The notes under the pieces were generated by a model. The model ran no database searches. It saw only the letters and a list, made by a program, of their open reading frames with translations, and had not been told where the DNA came from. A stretch of DNA of 13,595 nucleotides from the NCBI GenBank assembly GCA_023416895.1, contig JAEZGQ010000171.1, forward strand, positions 1 through 13,595. The letters are read 5' to 3'. Every line of letters begins with the position of its first letter. Position 1 is the first letter of the stretch. Positions 5,472 to 13,505 of this stretch are shown here, piece after piece. Both the position numbers and the translations under genes were made by a program. The DNA comes from Bacillota bacterium (GTDB lineage Bacteria; Bacillota; Clostridia; Christensenellales; CAG-138).

Positions 5472-6326
5472 ATGGTAGAAAAAACGCCGAAAAATAGTAC
5501 TCATAAAAAGCGTGATATGCTTTCCGGTTTGCTTCGCTTTGCGGTGGTGTTTGCGGCGGCGGTCACGGGTGCAGCGGTTTTGTTCCTGCTCGGGTATGTG
5601 TTCATAAAGGGCGTTCCAAACCTCAACCCGGAGCTGTTTTCATTGAACTATACCTCGGAAAACGCGTCGCTCATGCCCGCGCTCATCAATACGCTTTCGA
5701 TGACGGTCATTTCGCTTGTCATCGCCGCGCCCATCGGCATTTTTTCAGCGATCTACCTTGTGGAGTACGCAAAGCGAGGCAACAAGCTCGTTCGCGCGGT
5801 GGCGGTTACGGCGGAAACGCTTTCGGGCATCCCGTCCATCGTCTACGGGCTTTTCGGACTTTTGTTTTTCGTAACGGCGCTCAAGTGGAGCTATTCCATG
5901 CTTGCGGGCGCGTTTACGCTCGCCATCATGAATTTGCCGCTCATCATGCGAACCACGGAGGAGGCGCTTAAGGCTGTGCCCGATGCTTACCGCGAGGGCA
6001 GCTACGGCCTTGGCGCGGGCAAGCTTCGCACGGTGTTTAAGGTGGTGCTTCCCGTGGCGGTGCCGGGTATACTCGCGGGCATCATCCTCGCGGTGGGGCG
6101 TGTGGCGGGCGAAACCGCGGCGCTTATCTATACCGCAGGTACCGTGCCGCAGATTGCCCAGTCTCTGTTCCAATCCGGCAGAACGCTTTCTGTGCACATG
6201 TACGCGCTTTCAAGCGAAGGGCTTTACGTCGATCAGGCGTATGCCACGGCTGTGGTGCTCGTTGTGCTGGTGGCGCTCATCAACCGCCTTTCCTCGTACG
6301 CTGCAAAAAAAATCACAAAGGGATAA
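5472..6326 (+). CDS. pstA: Phosphate ABC transporter permease PstA
   Basis: The 284-residue product is the second membrane subunit and pairs with PstC. After a basic N-terminal tail it has six predicted membrane segments (first at about 20-46). It carries TLSGIPSIVYGLFGL (116-130) and the EAA docking loop TEEALKAVPDAYREGSYGLG (162-181). GRVAGETAA near residue 210 is the counterpart of GRAIGETMA in PstC. Length is normal for the family. The start is fixed by GGAGG at 5461-5465, six bases before the ATG and directly after the pstC stop. It ends four bases before pstB. Confidence 0.94.
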   Translation: MVEKTPKNSTHKKRDMLSGLLRFAVVFAAAVTGAAVLFLLGYVFIKGVPNLNPELFSLNYTSENASLMPALINTLSMTVISLVIAAPIGIFSAIYLVEYAKRGNKLVRAVAVTAETLSGIPSIVYGLFGLLFFVTALKWSYSMLAGAFTLAIMNLPLIMRTTEEALKAVPDAYREGSYGLGAGKLRTVFKVVLPVAVPGILAGIILAVGRVAGETAALIYTAGTVPQIAQSLFQSGRTLSVHMYALSSEGLYVDQAYATAVVLVVLVALINRLSSYAAKKITKG

Positions 6327-6330
6327 CGCT

Positions 6331-7080
6331 ATGGATAAAATAGAAGTACGCGAAATGAATTTATATTACGGGAGCTTTCAGGCGCTCAAAAAGGTAAGCC
6401 TCGCGGTGCCGCAAAACCACATTACCGCGCTCATCGGCCCTTCGGGGTGCGGCAAATCTACGCTTTTAAAAACGCTCAACCGTATGAACGACCTTGTGGA
6501 GGGCTGCCGCATTGAAGGGGAAGTGCTGCTCGACGGGCAAAGCATTTTTAACGGCATGGACGTGAACCTCTTAAGAAAGCGCGTCGGTATGGTGTTCCAA
6601 AAGCCCAACCCCTTTCCCATGAGCGTTTACGACAACGTGGCGTTTGGGCCGCGCACGCATGGCGTAAAATCGAAGGCAAAGCTCGACGACATCGTGGAGC
6701 GATCGCTTGTCAACGCCGCTATCTGGACGGAAATGAAAGACAGGCTCAAAAAGAGCGCGCTCGAACTTTCGGGCGGGCAGCAGCAAAGGCTTTGCATCGC
6801 ACGCGCGCTCGCGGTGGAGCCGGAGGTATTGCTGATGGATGAGCCCACTTCGGCGCTCGACCCCATATCCACCTCCAAAATAGAGGAACTTGCGCTGGAA
6901 TTGAAGAAAAAATATACCATCGCAATCGTGACCCATAACATGCAGCAGGCGGCGCGCATTTCGGATTATACGGCGTTTTTTCTCCTTGGGGAGGTTGTGG
7001 AGCACGCAAGTACGGAAACGCTTTTCTCCATGCCCAAGGACAAGCGAACCGAGGATTATATCACAGGGAGGTTTGGATGA
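6331..7080 (+). CDS. pstB: Phosphate ABC transporter ATP-binding protein PstB
   Basis: The 249-residue ATPase drives phosphate import on the cytoplasmic face of PstCA. All ABC motifs are intact: Walker A GPSGCGKST (36-44), Q-loop at Gln90 in VFQKPNPFPMS (a PstB hallmark), signature LSGGQQQR (146-153), Walker B VLLMDEPTSALD (166-177) and the switch histidine in THNM (His202). An aromatic A-loop residue is present (Tyr12-Tyr13). The same frame stays open upstream into pstA, but the ATG at 6331 gives the normal family start, with an AAAGGGAT ribosome binding site inside the end of pstA. Its stop overlaps the phoU start. Confidence 0.96.
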   Translation: MDKIEVREMNLYYGSFQALKKVSLAVPQNHITALIGPSGCGKSTLLKTLNRMNDLVEGCRIEGEVLLDGQSIFNGMDVNLLRKRVGMVFQKPNPFPMSVYDNVAFGPRTHGVKSKAKLDDIVERSLVNAAIWTEMKDRLKKSALELSGGQQQRLCIARALAVEPEVLLMDEPTSALDPISTSKIEELALELKKKYTIAIVTHNMQQAARISDYTAFFLLGEVVEHASTETLFSMPKDKRTEDYITGRFG

Positions 7081-7730
7081 TGAGAAGCCGGTTTGACGAT
7101 CAGCTTGATGCGCTTCATACGGAGCTTATCGAAATGGGCGCGCTGTGCGAAAACGCCATTTCAAACGCGGCGGAGGCGCTTTTAAAAGGCGACCTTTCGC
7201 TCGCCAAGCGCGCCGAGGAATTTGATCAGGAAATCGACCAGAAGGAGCGAAAGATCGAAAGCCTTGCGCTCAAGCTTTTGCTGTTCCAACAGCCTGTCGC
7301 AAAGGATCTTCGGCAGGTTTCAGCCGCTCTTAAAATGATCACCGACATGGAGCGCATCGGCGACCAGGCCGCTGACATTTCCGAAATCATCACCATGGCG
7401 AACATTGTGCCGGAGGATACGCTCCATGTGGGCGAAATGGCGCGTGCCACCATCAAAATGGTAACGGAAAGCATCGACGCGTTCGTGCAGTCCGACCTCG
7501 CGCTTGCCCGCGCCGTGATGGAATACGACGACGTGGTGGACGATCTTTTCGACCGCGTGAAGGGAGAACTCATTGAGCTCATCGGCAAAAGCCCCGAGCG
7601 TGGCGAGTACGCTGTGGACCTTTTGATGATCGCGAAGTATTTTGAACGCATCGGTGACCATGCCGTGAACATCGCCGAGTGGGTGGAGTTTTCCATCACC
7701 GGCTGGCACAAGGGGGAAAGCGCGCTATGA
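7077..7730 (+). CDS. phoU: Phosphate signalling protein PhoU
   Basis: The 217-residue all-helical protein couples the state of the Pst transporter to the PhoR kinase and keeps the Pho response off when phosphate is plentiful. It has the two PhoU repeats with their metal-binding motifs: ERIGDQAADISE (92-103) and ERIGDHAVNIAE (190-201). GGAGG at 7067-7071 is five bases before the ATG at 7077, which overlaps the pstB stop (ATGA); a second ATG follows immediately. Its stop overlaps the response regulator start in the same way, so PhoU and the regulators are probably translationally coupled. Confidence 0.95.
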   Translation: MMRSRFDDQLDALHTELIEMGALCENAISNAAEALLKGDLSLAKRAEEFDQEIDQKERKIESLALKLLLFQQPVAKDLRQVSAALKMITDMERIGDQAADISEIITMANIVPEDTLHVGEMARATIKMVTESIDAFVQSDLALARAVMEYDDVVDDLFDRVKGELIELIGKSPERGEYAVDLLMIAKYFERIGDHAVNIAEWVEFSITGWHKGESAL

Positions 7731-8407
7731 TCTACTGCGTGGAAGATGACCATAGCATCCGCGAGCTTGTTGTATACACGCTTCGAAGCACAGGCCTTGA
7801 GGCGGCGGGTTTTGTAGACGGCGCCTCGTTTTTCGAGGCGCTTGAGGCGCAAAAACCGAACCTTGTGCTTCTTGACGTAATGCTCCCGGGCGAGGATGGC
7901 TTTGAACTGTTAAAAAAGCTTCGCGCGCGGGAAAGCACACGCGAAATTCCCGTAGTCATGCTCACCGCCCGCAGTGCCGAGTACGACAAAGTAAAATTTT
8001 TGGACGCGGGCGCGGACGATTATATTACAAAGCCCTTTGGCATGATGGAGCTTCTCTCCCGCGTGCGCGCGGTGCTTCGCCGTGTGGGCGGCGCGCGCCA
8101 AAGTGAACAGGGGATATCCTTAAGTGGCATCGACCTTGATACCAAGCGCCACATCGTACGCGCGGGTGGCGCAGAGGTGGAGCTAACGCTCAAGGAGTTT
8201 GAGCTTTTAAGGTGTTTGATGGAGAACCCAAACATCGTTTTTACGCGCGACCAGCTCCTTGGTTCTGTATGGGGGTACGATTTCAACGGTGAAACCCGCA
8301 CGGTAGACGTGCATGTGCGAACCCTTCGCCAAAAGCTTGGGGAATACGGCGAGGCCGTAGAAACGGTGCGCGGCGTAGGGTACCGCTTTCAAGGGGGCGC
8401 GAAATGA
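7727..8407 (+). CDS. phoB: Phosphate response regulator, PhoB/PhoP type (OmpR family)
   Basis: The 226-residue product has an N-terminal receiver domain with the acidic pair Asp7-Asp8, phospho-acceptor Asp50 (LLDVMLPG), Thr80 (MLTAR) and Lys102 (TKPF). The C-terminal winged-helix domain (about 128-226) shows LTLKEFELL, the recognition helix TRTVDVHVRTLRQKL and the terminal GVGYRF. It is expected to bind the Pho box ahead of pstS and so control its own operon. The ATG overlaps the phoU stop; AGGGGG at 7711-7716 is the ribosome binding site. The name comes from the pst-phoU context, since OmpR-family regulators cannot be told apart by sequence alone. An 8-bp perfect hairpin lies inside the gene (7821-7841). 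Confidence 0.9.
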   Translation: MIYCVEDDHSIRELVVYTLRSTGLEAAGFVDGASFFEALEAQKPNLVLLDVMLPGEDGFELLKKLRARESTREIPVVMLTARSAEYDKVKFLDAGADDYITKPFGMMELLSRVRAVLRRVGGARQSEQGISLSGIDLDTKRHIVRAGGAEVELTLKEFELLRCLMENPNIVFTRDQLLGSVWGYDFNGETRTVDVHVRTLRQKLGEYGEAVETVRGVGYRFQGGAK

Positions 8408-10068
8408 AACACAAGGTGTTTCGGAGCATGAGCCTTCTTGCGTGTGCGGCGGTGCTCGTATCCATGGTGATGGCCGCGTTTGTCATGTACGGCGGCGTAT
8501 ATTCCGCCATGCGAGAAAAGGTGAAAAACGAGGCGGCCTATGTGGCAGCCGCGGTGAACCTAGGCGGGCAAGCCTACTTTTCTTCCGTGCGCGGCGTGAG
8601 CGATCAAAGCCGCATCACCCTTGTGGCGGCGGACGGCACGGTGCTTTATGATAGCTTCAAGCCCGCAGCGGAGCTTGAAAACCACCTGAGCCGCCCTGAA
8701 ATTTCGGGCGCGCTTCAAAACGGGCGGGCGGAATCGGAACGCCTTTCTTCAACGCTTGGGGAAATTACCTTTTATTATGCCGTGCGCCTAAACGATGGCT
8801 CGGTGCTTCGCGTGGCAAACGCCGTCGATAGCGTTTATCGGGCCGTTTTCAAGTCGCTCCCGTATATGGCGCTCACCGTAATGGGTGCTGCGCTTCTTTC
8901 CATGCTTGCGGCGAGGCTTTTTACAAAGCGCATCGTGCGCCCCATCAACGCCATCGACCTGGAAAAGCCGCTGCAAAATGACGTGTACGACGAGCTTTCG
9001 CCGCTGCTTTCGCGCATTGATCGGCAGAACAAGCAAATCGAAACCCAACTCTCGGTTCTTCGCGATAAGCAACTCGAGCTTGCCTCCATCACACAAAAAA
9101 TGGCCGAGGGCTTGTTGCTTCTTGACAAAAGGGGAAACGTGCTTTCCTTCAACGAAAGCGCGCTTCGGCTTTTGAACGTGAAGGAGGGAGATTACCTCAA
9201 CCGCCATGTGCTGTCCATGAACCGCTCCATGGCGCTTCGTACGGCGCTTGAACTTGCGCAGCGCGGCGTATCAAACGAGCAATCGCTCGAAACGGATGGG
9301 CACATTTTGAGCCTTATGGCAAGCCCTGTGCAGGGCGAAACGGGAAGCGCGGGCACGGTTGTTTTTGTGGTGGACATTACGGAAAAGCACGAGGCCGAAA
9401 AGCGCAGGCGCGAGTTTACTGCCAACGTTTCCCATGAACTCAAAACCCCGCTTACCTCCATTTCGGGGTACGCGGAAATCATCATGAACGGAATCGCCAA
9501 AGAGGAGGATGTGTCGCGTTTCGCGAAAAACATCTACCTCGAGGCGCAGCGCATGATTGCGCTCGTGGAAGATATTATGGAGCTTTCGCTGCTGGACGAG
9601 GGCGCGCAGGAACAGGCAAAGGAGCGTGTGCCGCTTTTGAGCCTTGCCCGTGAAGCAGCGGAGTCTCTTCAGGAAAGTGCCGCCAAAAAGAACGTGCGCA
9701 TTTCTTTTGAGGGAGAGGCGCTTGAAGTGATGGGCATCCGTCAAATTCTTTTTGAGCTTGTTTATAACCTCATCGATAACGCCGTGAAGTACAACAACGA
9801 TGGCGGCAGCGTAAAGGTGATGGTGTTTGGCGCGAAAGGCGGAGTTGCCCTGACGGTTTCGGATACGGGCATCGGCATTCCGCGTGAGGAGCACGAGCGT
9901 GTGTTCGAACGCTTTTACCGCGTTGACAAAAGCCACGCCAAAGAAACCGGCGGAACGGGGCTTGGGCTTTCCATCGTAAAGCACGCCGCATTGCGGCATA
10001 AGGCAAAAGTAAGCCTTGAAAGCGAACCGGGGAAGGGCACGGTGGTAACGGTTGTTTTTCCTCTATAA
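8404..10068 (+). CDS. phoR: Phosphate sensor histidine kinase PhoR
   Basis: The 554-residue membrane kinase phosphorylates the adjacent regulator when phosphate is scarce. Domain order: TM1 (about 10-34), an extracytoplasmic region of about 115 residues, TM2 (about 151-172), a short juxtamembrane linker (RIVRPINAIDLEKP) in place of a clear full HAMP, a PAS domain (about 230-328, ending in VVDITEKHEAEK), HisKA with phospho-acceptor His344 (NVSHELKTPLTS), and the ATPase domain with N-box NLIDNAVKYN (455-464), DTGIGIP (487-493), FERFYRVD (501-508) and GTGLGLS (517-523). The large outside domain and two TMs resemble Bacillus PhoR more than E. coli PhoR. The ATG overlaps the upstream stop; AGGGGG at 8392-8397 is the ribosome binding site. 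No terminator is seen after it. Confidence 0.92.
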   Translation: MKHKVFRSMSLLACAAVLVSMVMAAFVMYGGVYSAMREKVKNEAAYVAAAVNLGGQAYFSSVRGVSDQSRITLVAADGTVLYDSFKPAAELENHLSRPEISGALQNGRAESERLSSTLGEITFYYAVRLNDGSVLRVANAVDSVYRAVFKSLPYMALTVMGAALLSMLAARLFTKRIVRPINAIDLEKPLQNDVYDELSPLLSRIDRQNKQIETQLSVLRDKQLELASITQKMAEGLLLLDKRGNVLSFNESALRLLNVKEGDYLNRHVLSMNRSMALRTALELAQRGVSNEQSLETDGHILSLMASPVQGETGSAGTVVFVVDITEKHEAEKRRREFTANVSHELKTPLTSISGYAEIIMNGIAKEEDVSRFAKNIYLEAQRMIALVEDIMELSLLDEGAQEQAKERVPLLSLAREAAESLQESAAKKNVRISFEGEALEVMGIRQILFELVYNLIDNAVKYNNDGGSVKVMVFGAKGGVALTVSDTGIGIPREEHERVFERFYRVDKSHAKETGGTGLGLSIVKHAALRHKAKVSLESEPGKGTVVTVVFPL

Positions 10069-10148
10069 CGGGTGGTTCTTATGCAAAAGGCAGGAATCAA
10101 GACCTTTCGCGAAGAATACTCCCCCGAAAAAGTAAGGCGAGGTGGCGT

Positions 10149-11195
10149 ATGGCCGAAAGAAAGCGCATTCGCGACTGGATGGACATCCCTTCACGGTTTT
10201 TCCCCGGTGAAAAAAACAGCATTGCGGACGTAACAGGCGTTACGGTGGGACATTGTACGCTCACGGAGGGGAAGGCCTGCACGGGCGTTACCGTAATAAG
10301 CCCGCACGCGGGCGATCCGTACCGTTTCCCCACGCCTTGCGCGGTATATGTGGGCAACGGCTTTGGAAAGCTTGCGGGAAGCGTGCAGGTGGAGGAACTT
10401 GGGGTTTTGGAGTCGCTCATCGGGCTTACCAATACATTTTCCGTGGCGCAGGTTTTGCAAGGGATATTGGAACATCAGGTAAAAACCCTTACCGATCAGG
10501 ATTGGTCGATGAACGTTTTGGTGGGTGAAACCAACGACGGCGGCCTCAACGACATCCGCGCGTTTTTTATAAAGCCCGAACACGCTTTAAGGGCCATTTC
10601 CGCTTTGAGCGAAACGGTGGAGGAGGGCTGCGTGGGCGCGGGAACGGGTACGCGCTGCTTTGGCTTTAAAGGCGGCATCGGCACGGCATCACGCGTGGTT
10701 TTGGGCAAAACAGTGGGCGAGCGGGAGGGTTATACCGTCGGCGCCTTGGTGCAATCAAACTTCGGCGGCAACCTGAATATTTACGGGCATGCGCTACCGC
10801 TCAAACCGGTTGCGGAGCGTCCCATGCCGGGCAGCTGCATGGTGATCGTGGCGACGGACGCGCCCTTGGATGCGCGGCAGCTCAAGCGCATCGCAAAGCG
10901 CGGCATCGTGGGGCTTAATGATACGGGCTCGTACCTCTCCCATTCGAGCGGGGATTTTTGCGTGGCGTTTTCCAACTGTGAAAAAAACCTTTTTGACAGG
11001 CATGATCGCCATAAACGCGCTTTCTTGTGCCTAAGCGACGAGCAGCTTGACCCGCTGTTTGAGGCTACCGCCGAAGCGGTACGCGAGGCGGTTTACAACT
11101 CCCTTACCATGGCTACTACCACAGAAAAAAACGGTGTTACGGCAAAGGCATTCGACATCGTGGAATACGCGGGCATCCTTCCTTTAAAACACTGA
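10149..11195 (+). CDS. P1-family peptidase (DmpA/BapA-like aminopeptidase)
   Basis: The 348-residue product belongs to the DmpA family of N-terminal nucleophile-type aminopeptidases, which cleave themselves into alpha and beta chains and release N-terminal residues from small peptides, amides or beta-peptides. Recognisable segments are SIADVTGVTVGHCTL (24-38), the GETNDGGLND motif (126-135), GVGAGTG-like CVGAGTGTRCFGFKGG (161-176) and SHSSGDFCVAFS (264-275). By family analogy Ser267 of SGD would be the nucleophile and new N-terminus of the beta chain; the preceding residue is Ser266, where DmpA has Gly. There is no signal peptide, so it is probably cytoplasmic. The start follows GAGG at 10139-10142. 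It lies 80 bases after phoR with no terminator between, so read-through from the pst operon is possible. The natural substrate is unknown. Confidence 0.88.
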   Translation: MAERKRIRDWMDIPSRFFPGEKNSIADVTGVTVGHCTLTEGKACTGVTVISPHAGDPYRFPTPCAVYVGNGFGKLAGSVQVEELGVLESLIGLTNTFSVAQVLQGILEHQVKTLTDQDWSMNVLVGETNDGGLNDIRAFFIKPEHALRAISALSETVEEGCVGAGTGTRCFGFKGGIGTASRVVLGKTVGEREGYTVGALVQSNFGGNLNIYGHALPLKPVAERPMPGSCMVIVATDAPLDARQLKRIAKRGIVGLNDTGSYLSHSSGDFCVAFSNCEKNLFDRHDRHKRAFLCLSDEQLDPLFEATAEAVREAVYNSLTMATTTEKNGVTAKAFDIVEYAGILPLKH

Positions 11196-11281
11196 ACCGT
11201 GCAAAAGTCAGGCTATCGAGCCTTCCAAAGTATCTTATAACCTTCGAACTGTGAAAAATGTTCATGTAAAATCTTCGTTGC

Positions 11282-11315
11282 GTACCCCGCCCGATTTTAT
11301 CGGGCGGGGTACTTT
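11282..11315 (+). terminator. Intrinsic terminator after the P1 peptidase gene
   Basis: A perfect 14-bp stem (11282-11295 with 11299-11312) closes on a TTT loop and is followed by TTT (11313-11315). The stem is very stable but the T-tract is short. A second, AT-rich hairpin (CCGTTTTT/AAAAACGG, 11318-11325 with 11340-11347) follows at once and supplies another T-run. Confidence 0.75.
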
Positions 11316-11349
11316 GACCGTTTTTATAGACTTTCATGCAAAAACGGCA

Positions 11350-11665
11350 TTTGTGGGGCGAACCGACGACAACGGAACCGCATTTCGAAGGATATGACGA
11401 AATATGGAGGAATTTTGCCGCAAGATTCTTATTAAAGCCGCCAGGAGTAAAGTAAAATGCATTTCGATGAATGATTATGCGGGCTTATTTTTTCAAAGTA
11501 AAAAAATAAAAACTTTCACCCGAGTGAAATTCACGCCGCGCTCAATATAAAATTATCGTTATCATACTCAATCTCTAAAAATTATAGCGAATTTTGGGGA
11601 TTTTTGAGAACCGATTATTTTGAGTTTTGAAGTCTTTCCCTAAAAACGAACGAGAAACATAGTAT
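11350..11665. other. AT-rich intergenic stretch, no gene supported
   Basis: This part of the 633-nt gap between the peptidase and pilB becomes visibly more AT-rich than the coding sequence from about 11430. It contains A and T runs, an AT-only inverted repeat (TATTTTTT/AAAAAATA, 11486-11493 with 11501-11508) and a short dyad TTTCAC/GTGAAA (11514-11519 with 11524-11529). A 48-codon ORF (11404-11550) has no well-placed ribosome binding site. I see no RNA gene or mobile element here; upstream control of the pilus promoter is the simplest role. Confidence 0.4.
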
Positions 11666-11694
11666 TTGACTTTGTAAAAAAACAGATATATAAT
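11666..11694 (+). promoter_or_regulatory. Sigma-A promoter of the pilB-pilT locus
   Basis: TTGACT (11666-11671) and TATAAT (11689-11694) have the ideal 17-nt spacer. Transcription should start near 11701, leaving an untranslated leader of about 128 nt before pilB. AT-rich sequence upstream could act as an UP element. Confidence 0.8.
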
Positions 11695-11725
11695 ACATAC
11701 ATAAGTAGGAAAAGTTTGTATTTTT

Positions 11726-11774
11726 ACCCATTTGTTGAGCAATTCTGTAAAGAATGTGAAACTTGGGTCTTTTT
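11726..11774 (+). terminator. Possible attenuator in the pilB leader
   Basis: ACCCA (11726-11730) can pair with TGGGT (11764-11768), enclosing a small hairpin ATTCT-GTAA-AGAAT (11742-11755), and is followed directly by TTTTT (11770-11774). This is a terminator-like structure inside the predicted 5' leader, about 55 nt before the gene. A second hairpin GGGCTT/AAGCCC (11797-11802 with 11809-11814) lies just ahead of the weak ribosome binding site. The outer stem is short, so termination would be inefficient unless something stabilises it. I could not match the leader to a riboswitch class by eye. Confidence 0.35.
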
Positions 11775-11828
11775 AGCATCACCAATTTGGTATGTCGGGC
11801 TTCTTGAAAAGCCCGGGATTTGGGGTAT

Positions 11829-13505
11829 ATGTCTGCAGGCAAGAAGAAACTCGGGGAGCTGCTGGTAGATGCCGGCATCATTGATGCGGAACAACTGAAA
11901 ACTGCGCTTGAAAAGCAGAGGCAGGAAGGCAAACGCCTTGGCGATGTGCTTGTGGGCATGGGCGCGCTTTCCGAGAATATCCTCACCAGCATGATCGCAG
12001 AACAGCTCCATGTAGAGAAGATCGACCTGATCAACACCTACATCGATGCGGATGTGGCGCGGTTGATCCCCGTAGAGGTAGCCAAGCGCTACATCCTCAT
12101 CCCCGTTTACGAGCGCGGCGGCAAGCTCCATGTAGCCATGGCGGACCCGCGCAACATGTACGCACTCGACGATTTGCGCTTGATTACGCAAAAATCCATT
12201 TACCCCGTGCTTGCCTCGCGCAGCGAAATCGAAAAGGCGATCGAGGTATATTACCAGCAACAAACCTCCGAGCGCGCCATTGAAGACTTAAAGCGAGACT
12301 GGATGACCCCTTCCAGCGAAGGCACAGCGGAGGACGATTCCGAAATCCAAAGCGCGCCCGCCGTGCGCCTTGCAAACTCCATCATCAACCAAGCAGTAGC
12401 GCTTCGCGCAAGCGACATCCACGTGGAGCCGTTTGAGGATACGGTGGTTGTGCGCCTTCGTATCGACGGTGCGCTCGTGCAAACGATGAACATCCCGTAT
12501 AACCTTTATTCCGCGGTTTCCACGCGCTTCAAGGTTATTTCTGGCATGAACATCGCCGAAAAGCGCATACCGCAGGACGGCCGCATCGAAATGACCATCG
12601 GTGGTAAAAATTACGATTTTCGCGTATCCACCATCCCAACGGTGTTCGGCGAAAAAATCGTTATCCGAATTCTCGACCGTTCCTCGTTTTTGTTCACGCG
12701 TGAAATGCTCGGCTTTTCCAAAAAGAACAGCGAGCTTCTTGATAACATCCTCAAGCGCACCAACGGCATTGTGCTTTTGACCGGGCCTACGGGCAGCGGC
12801 AAATCCACAACGCTGTATGCGCTTTTACGGGAAATGAACTCGCCCACGCTCAACATCGTCACCATTGAGGACCCTGTTGAGTACATGCTTGCGGGCATCA
12901 ACCAAATGCAGGTGAACGTGAAGGCGGGGCTTACGTTTGCAACGAGCCTTAGAAGCATTCTCCGACAGGATCCGGATATCGTCATGCTCGGCGAGATCCG
13001 CGACGAGGAAACCGCCGAAATCGCGGTGCGCGCATCCATCACGGGTCATTTGGTGCTCTCAACGCTCCACACAAACGACGCGCCAAACGCCGTATCCCGT
13101 TTGAGCGACATGGGCATTGAGCCGTTTTTGATCGCAGAATCGCTATCGGGTGTGATCGCACAGCGCCTTGTAAGGCGGCTTTGCCCCAACTGCCGCGCCG
13201 AGTCGCCCACGACCGACAGCGAAATGCAAATGCTCAGCATCCATACACCCGCCATGATAAAGCGCCCCGGCGGCTGCCCGCAGTGCAACGGCACCGGGTA
13301 CAAGGGCCGTATTGCGCTACATGAAGTTATGTATGTTAACCGCGCCGTGCGCGATGCCATTACCGCCAAAGCCGGAACAGAGCGCATCCGCGACGTTGCG
13401 CGCGAAAACGGCATGGTTGACCTTTACGAAAGCTGCCGCCAGCTCGTGCTGGAGGGAACCACATCCATACAGGAAATGATGAGGACGGTATATGCCAGAG
13501 ACTGA
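11829..13505 (+). CDS. pilB: Type IV pilus assembly ATPase PilB (GspE family)
   Basis: The 558-residue cytoplasmic ATPase powers pilus extension. The N-terminal MshEN domain has two tandem copies of the c-di-GMP-binding-type motif: KLGELLVDAGIIDAEQL (7-23, ending in a Gln near 30) and RLGDVLVGMGALSENIL (36-52). The ATPase core shows DIHVEPFED (about 196-204), Walker A GPTGSGKST (319-327), the Walker B region DPDIVMLGEIRDEETA and the histidine box STLHTNDA. A tetracysteine zinc site is intact: Cys452/Cys455 (CPNC) and Cys483/Cys486 (CPQC). Length is normal for PilB. The ATG at 11829 gives a family-like start; a TTG at 11820 is in frame but has no ribosome binding site. GGGG at 11822-11825 is a weak, close site for the ATG, so translation may depend on leader structure. 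The end overlaps pilT by 14 bases. Confidence 0.95.
   Translation: MSAGKKKLGELLVDAGIIDAEQLKTALEKQRQEGKRLGDVLVGMGALSENILTSMIAEQLHVEKIDLINTYIDADVARLIPVEVAKRYILIPVYERGGKLHVAMADPRNMYALDDLRLITQKSIYPVLASRSEIEKAIEVYYQQQTSERAIEDLKRDWMTPSSEGTAEDDSEIQSAPAVRLANSIINQAVALRASDIHVEPFEDTVVVRLRIDGALVQTMNIPYNLYSAVSTRFKVISGMNIAEKRIPQDGRIEMTIGGKNYDFRVSTIPTVFGEKIVIRILDRSSFLFTREMLGFSKKNSELLDNILKRTNGIVLLTGPTGSGKSTTLYALLREMNSPTLNIVTIEDPVEYMLAGINQMQVNVKAGLTFATSLRSILRQDPDIVMLGEIRDEETAEIAVRASITGHLVLSTLHTNDAPNAVSRLSDMGIEPFLIAESLSGVIAQRLVRRLCPNCRAESPTTDSEMQMLSIHTPAMIKRPGGCPQCNGTGYKGRIALHEVMYVNRAVRDAITAKAGTERIRDVARENGMVDLYESCRQLVLEGTTSIQEMMRTVYARD

Noticed and set aside
7679..7726. Upstream extension of the response regulator to 7679
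   Set aside because: The receiver domain normally begins at MIYCVEDD, and the ATG at 7727 makes the ATGA overlap seen at neighbouring junctions.
7821..7841. 8-bp perfect GC hairpin with T5 loop inside phoB
   Set aside because: It falls in ordinary receiver-domain codons, has no T-tract after the stem, and such pairings arise often in sequence of this composition.
10081..10233. 50-codon ORF between phoR and the P1 peptidase gene (MQKAGIKTFREEY...)
   Set aside because: It overlaps the peptidase start by 85 bases in another frame, has only a weak GGTGG upstream, and its later part reads as an out-of-frame shadow of the peptidase gene.
11404..11550. 48-codon ORF in the gap before pilB
   Set aside because: The nearest AAGGA is 11 bases from the ATG, the product resembles no family I know, and the stretch is AT-rich with low-complexity runs. 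A chance ORF is more likely.
11545..11563. Fur-box-like GATAACGATAAT on the - strand
   Set aside because: Only about 12 of 19 positions match the Fur consensus, the second half of the dyad is missing, and it lies about 100 bases before the -35 of a pilus gene with no iron link.
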